DNA of 5,802 nt, taken from the NCBI GenBank assembly GCA_015522885.1, contig WALJ01000053.1:1-5802 (forward strand), given 5' to 3'. Shown here piece after piece: positions 4,029-5,802 of this stretch. The translations under genes and the position numbers were made by a program. The notes under the pieces were generated by a model. It ran no database searches, was not told the DNA's origin, and saw nothing but the letters and a program-made list of their open reading frames with translations. The DNA comes from Thermoplasmata archaeon. GTDB taxonomy: Archaea; Thermoplasmatota; Thermoplasmata; WALJ01. Position 1 is the first letter of the stretch. Every line of letters begins with the position of its first letter.

Positions 4029-5696
4029 ATGGAAGTAATCCAGAAAAGCAGGCTTCCGAAGGGTTTGCCGAAGCAGACACTCTCTCTGTGCCCCGAATGC
4101 AAAAAAGTCATACCTGCGACAATCTACGAGGAAAACGGAAAGGTGATGTACAAGAAGGTCTGCCCCGAGCACGGAGAGTTCATAGATGTCTATTTCGGCG
4201 ATGTTGAAGCCTATCTCAGACTTGAAAAGTGGGCGGTTGACGGCATAGGTGTGAAAGACCCTGTCGCCAAGGTTGTCGATGGTTTTCCTCCTTCCTGCGA
4301 AGGGTGTCCCGTGCATTTCAGCCATACATCCCTTGCAAATCTAGACCTCACAAACAGATGCAATCTGAAATGCCCGATATGCTTTGCAAATGCCAATGCT
4401 GCCGGTTATGTCTACGAGCCGAATCTCGAGACGGTGAGACAGATGATGAAGGATCTCAGGGAAGAGAGACCTGTGCCCACACCTGCGATACAGTTCGCCG
4501 GCGGAGAGCCCACTGTGTATCCTCATTTTCTCGAGGCCGTTAAAATGGCAAAAGAGATGGGTTTTGCCCAGATACAGGTCGCCACCAACGGCATAAGGAT
4601 GGCCAGAGACCCGAACTTCGCACAGAAGATGATAGATGCGGGAATGCACACCGTATACCTGCAGTTCGACGGGTTCAAGGAGGAGACATACATAAAGGCG
4701 AGAAGCAGACCGATGTTTCTGAAAGACAAGTTCATGGCGATAGAATATGCCAGACACACAACACCCAAGCCTCTTTCCACGGTTTTGGTGCCTGTAATAG
4801 TCAGAGGAATAAATGACGATGAGGTCGGAAGGATAGTGAGATTTGCTCTTGAAAATCTGGATGTTATCAGGGCCGTGAACTTCCAGCCTGTCTCGTTTGC
4901 AGGCAGGATAAATCAGAATGAAAGGATAAAGGGTAGATACACCACCGGAGACCTGATGAAGGACCTTGCCAATCAGACCGATTTCATAGAAGGGCCCGAG
5001 GATTTCTTCCCGATACCTGCCGGAGCGATACTTGCCGAACTGGTATCTCAGATAATGAAGGAGCCGAAGGTAGCGTTCACAAGCCATCCTGCCTGCGGAG
5101 CCGCCGCATACCTGTTCAGGGATGAGACCGGAAAGATTACTTCCATATCTCGATTTCTGGATGCCGACGGCCTGCTGGACGATGCACTTGAGCTTGTACA
5201 GAGCGGGGAGCTGGAGAAGATGGGGAAAATGAGAGGCGCTCTGAAGGCTTACAAGATACTGAAGAGGCATGTGGATAAGTCAAAGGCACCGAAGGGCGTG
5301 GACATCCTCTCGATACTGAAAGGCGTTTTCATGAAAGGGACGAAAGATTCGGTGGGCAAGTTCCACTGGCGCACGCTGTTCATAGGCTCCATGCACTTCC
5401 AGGACCTGTATAACTACGACATAGAGAGGATAAAGAGGTGCGTGATACACTACACCACGCCGGACCACAGGATAATCCCGTTCTGCTCCTACAACACCGG
5501 ACCCGAGTACAGGAAAGAAGTGGAGAGCAAGTTCGGGATACCGATGGAAGAGTGGCTCAAGAAGAACCCGAACACACACCCGATGGGCCTTGACCTCTAT
5601 CCCGATGCGGATGTGATGCCGAAGGATTACAAGTACCCCGAGAAGATAGAAAAACTCTATGAGAAATGGGGCGTACCCTACGCTCCCAAGTCATAG
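4029..5696 (+). CDS. tes: Radical SAM tetraether lipid synthase Tes
   Basis: A 555-residue radical SAM enzyme of the MJ0619/Tes family. Tes couples the phytanyl tails of two archaeal lipids by C-C bond formation, producing macrocyclic archaeol and tetraether (GDGT-type) lipids. Seen here: an N-terminal rubredoxin-like metal site (C21-x2-C24 and C45-P-E-H48), a further CxxC (C90, C93), the radical SAM cluster motif C111-x3-C115-x2-C118, the SAM-binding GGEP (158-161), and late cysteines C356, C471 and C486 that could bind auxiliary clusters. The characterised Methanocaldococcus enzyme has three [4Fe-4S] clusters and a rubredoxin-like iron, which fits this cysteine set and length. Older annotation of the family as a pterin methyltransferase is the main alternative. 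The ATG is chosen from its SD. A ferredoxin gene starts 11 nt downstream, probably in the same operon, as a likely electron donor. No truncation or missing key residue is apparent. Confidence 0.88.
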   Translation: MEVIQKSRLPKGLPKQTLSLCPECKKVIPATIYEENGKVMYKKVCPEHGEFIDVYFGDVEAYLRLEKWAVDGIGVKDPVAKVVDGFPPSCEGCPVHFSHTSLANLDLTNRCNLKCPICFANANAAGYVYEPNLETVRQMMKDLREERPVPTPAIQFAGGEPTVYPHFLEAVKMAKEMGFAQIQVATNGIRMARDPNFAQKMIDAGMHTVYLQFDGFKEETYIKARSRPMFLKDKFMAIEYARHTTPKPLSTVLVPVIVRGINDDEVGRIVRFALENLDVIRAVNFQPVSFAGRINQNERIKGRYTTGDLMKDLANQTDFIEGPEDFFPIPAGAILAELVSQIMKEPKVAFTSHPACGAAAYLFRDETGKITSISRFLDADGLLDDALELVQSGELEKMGKMRGALKAYKILKRHVDKSKAPKGVDILSILKGVFMKGTKDSVGKFHWRTLFIGSMHFQDLYNYDIERIKRCVIHYTTPDHRIIPFCSYNTGPEYRKEVESKFGIPMEEWLKKNPNTHPMGLDLYPDADVMPKDYKYPEKIEKLYEKWGVPYAPKS

Positions 5697-5707
5697 GCAG
5701 GACTTCG

Positions 5708-5802
5708 ATGATAGGCATAAACCGTGATAAGTGCATGTACTGCGGTGCCTGCGTTGGCACATGTCCCGTGAACTGCATGTTCCTCTACGAGACGAGAGTG
5801 GA
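5708..5802 (+). CDS. [4Fe-4S] ferredoxin-domain protein, 3' end cut by window
   Basis: Only 31 complete codons are present. They hold a classical cluster motif, C9-x2-C12-x2-C15-x3-C19-P, followed by one more cysteine (C23). This is the N-terminal half of a bacterial-type ferredoxin fold that carries electrons through a [4Fe-4S] cluster. It starts 11 nt after tes, with a weak purine tract (GGCAGG) in the gap, so the genes are probably co-transcribed. In Methanosarcina acetivorans a small ferredoxin encoded next to geranylgeranyl reductase is needed for full lipid saturation. A stand-alone ferredoxin, or the ferredoxin end of a larger reductase, are both possible because the C-terminus is missing. 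Confidence 0.8.
   Translation, partial: MIGINRDKCMYCGACVGTCPVNCMFLYETRV

Noticed and set aside
4341..5270. Long minus-strand open frame (309 codons) opposite tes
   Set aside because: It lies wholly antisense to a well-recognised gene, and its translation looks like no protein; it reflects codon bias of tes.

Overview
The window looks archaeal, most likely euryarchaeal and probably Thermoplasmata or a close relative; the lineage is inferred, not proven. Directly visible support: BRE/TATA-type promoters about 25-30 nt upstream of start codons, several apparently leaderless genes, SD motifs matching an archaeal 16S 3' end (AGGTG, GGTGAT), and T-tract rather than hairpin-plus-U termination. The gene content agrees: an archaeal Hjc-type Holliday junction resolvase, an archaeal ATPase of the AAA_14/DUF4143 kind, and a tetraether lipid synthase.

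Layout. The left third (1-2047) carries two minus-strand genes: a small acidic protein with an N-terminal zinc ribbon (60-680) and an AAA+ ATPase with a C-terminal DUF4143 domain (758-2047). A 596-nt stretch (2048-2643) with no recognised protein-coding gene follows, and it is the most unusual part of the window. It holds (a) three 20-bp dyad sites spaced exactly 32 bp apart over the ATPase promoter (2049-2132); (b) a palindromic TATA-like element (2236-2248) in front of a chain of about seven short hairpins (2277-2434), which may be a structured RNA and also contains a 56-codon ORF; and (c) a minimal CRISPR-like array of two identical 30-nt repeats ending in GAAAC around one 35-nt spacer (2514-2608). 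No cas gene is present. The array abuts the promoter of the Hjc-like nuclease gene (2644-3159, plus strand, apparently leaderless GTG start).

The nuclease gene converges on a minus-strand gene for a three-helix membrane protein with Pro/Gln/Tyr-rich tails (3181-3879). The 21-bp gap between them is A-rich and can terminate both transcripts. A divergent promoter region (3880-4028) leads into the radical SAM gene tes (4029-5696), and 11 nt later a [4Fe-4S] ferredoxin-domain gene begins and runs off the right edge.

Function. tes and the ferredoxin gene look like an operon for membrane lipid maturation: Tes joins isoprenoid tails into tetraether lipids, and a ferredoxin could supply electrons to Tes or to a geranylgeranyl reductase. 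The centre of the window (dyad array, hairpin chain, mini-CRISPR) looks like accessory DNA between housekeeping genes. I find no complete new multi-gene system. The best candidates for something undescribed are the 32-bp-phased operator array and the hairpin-chain RNA.
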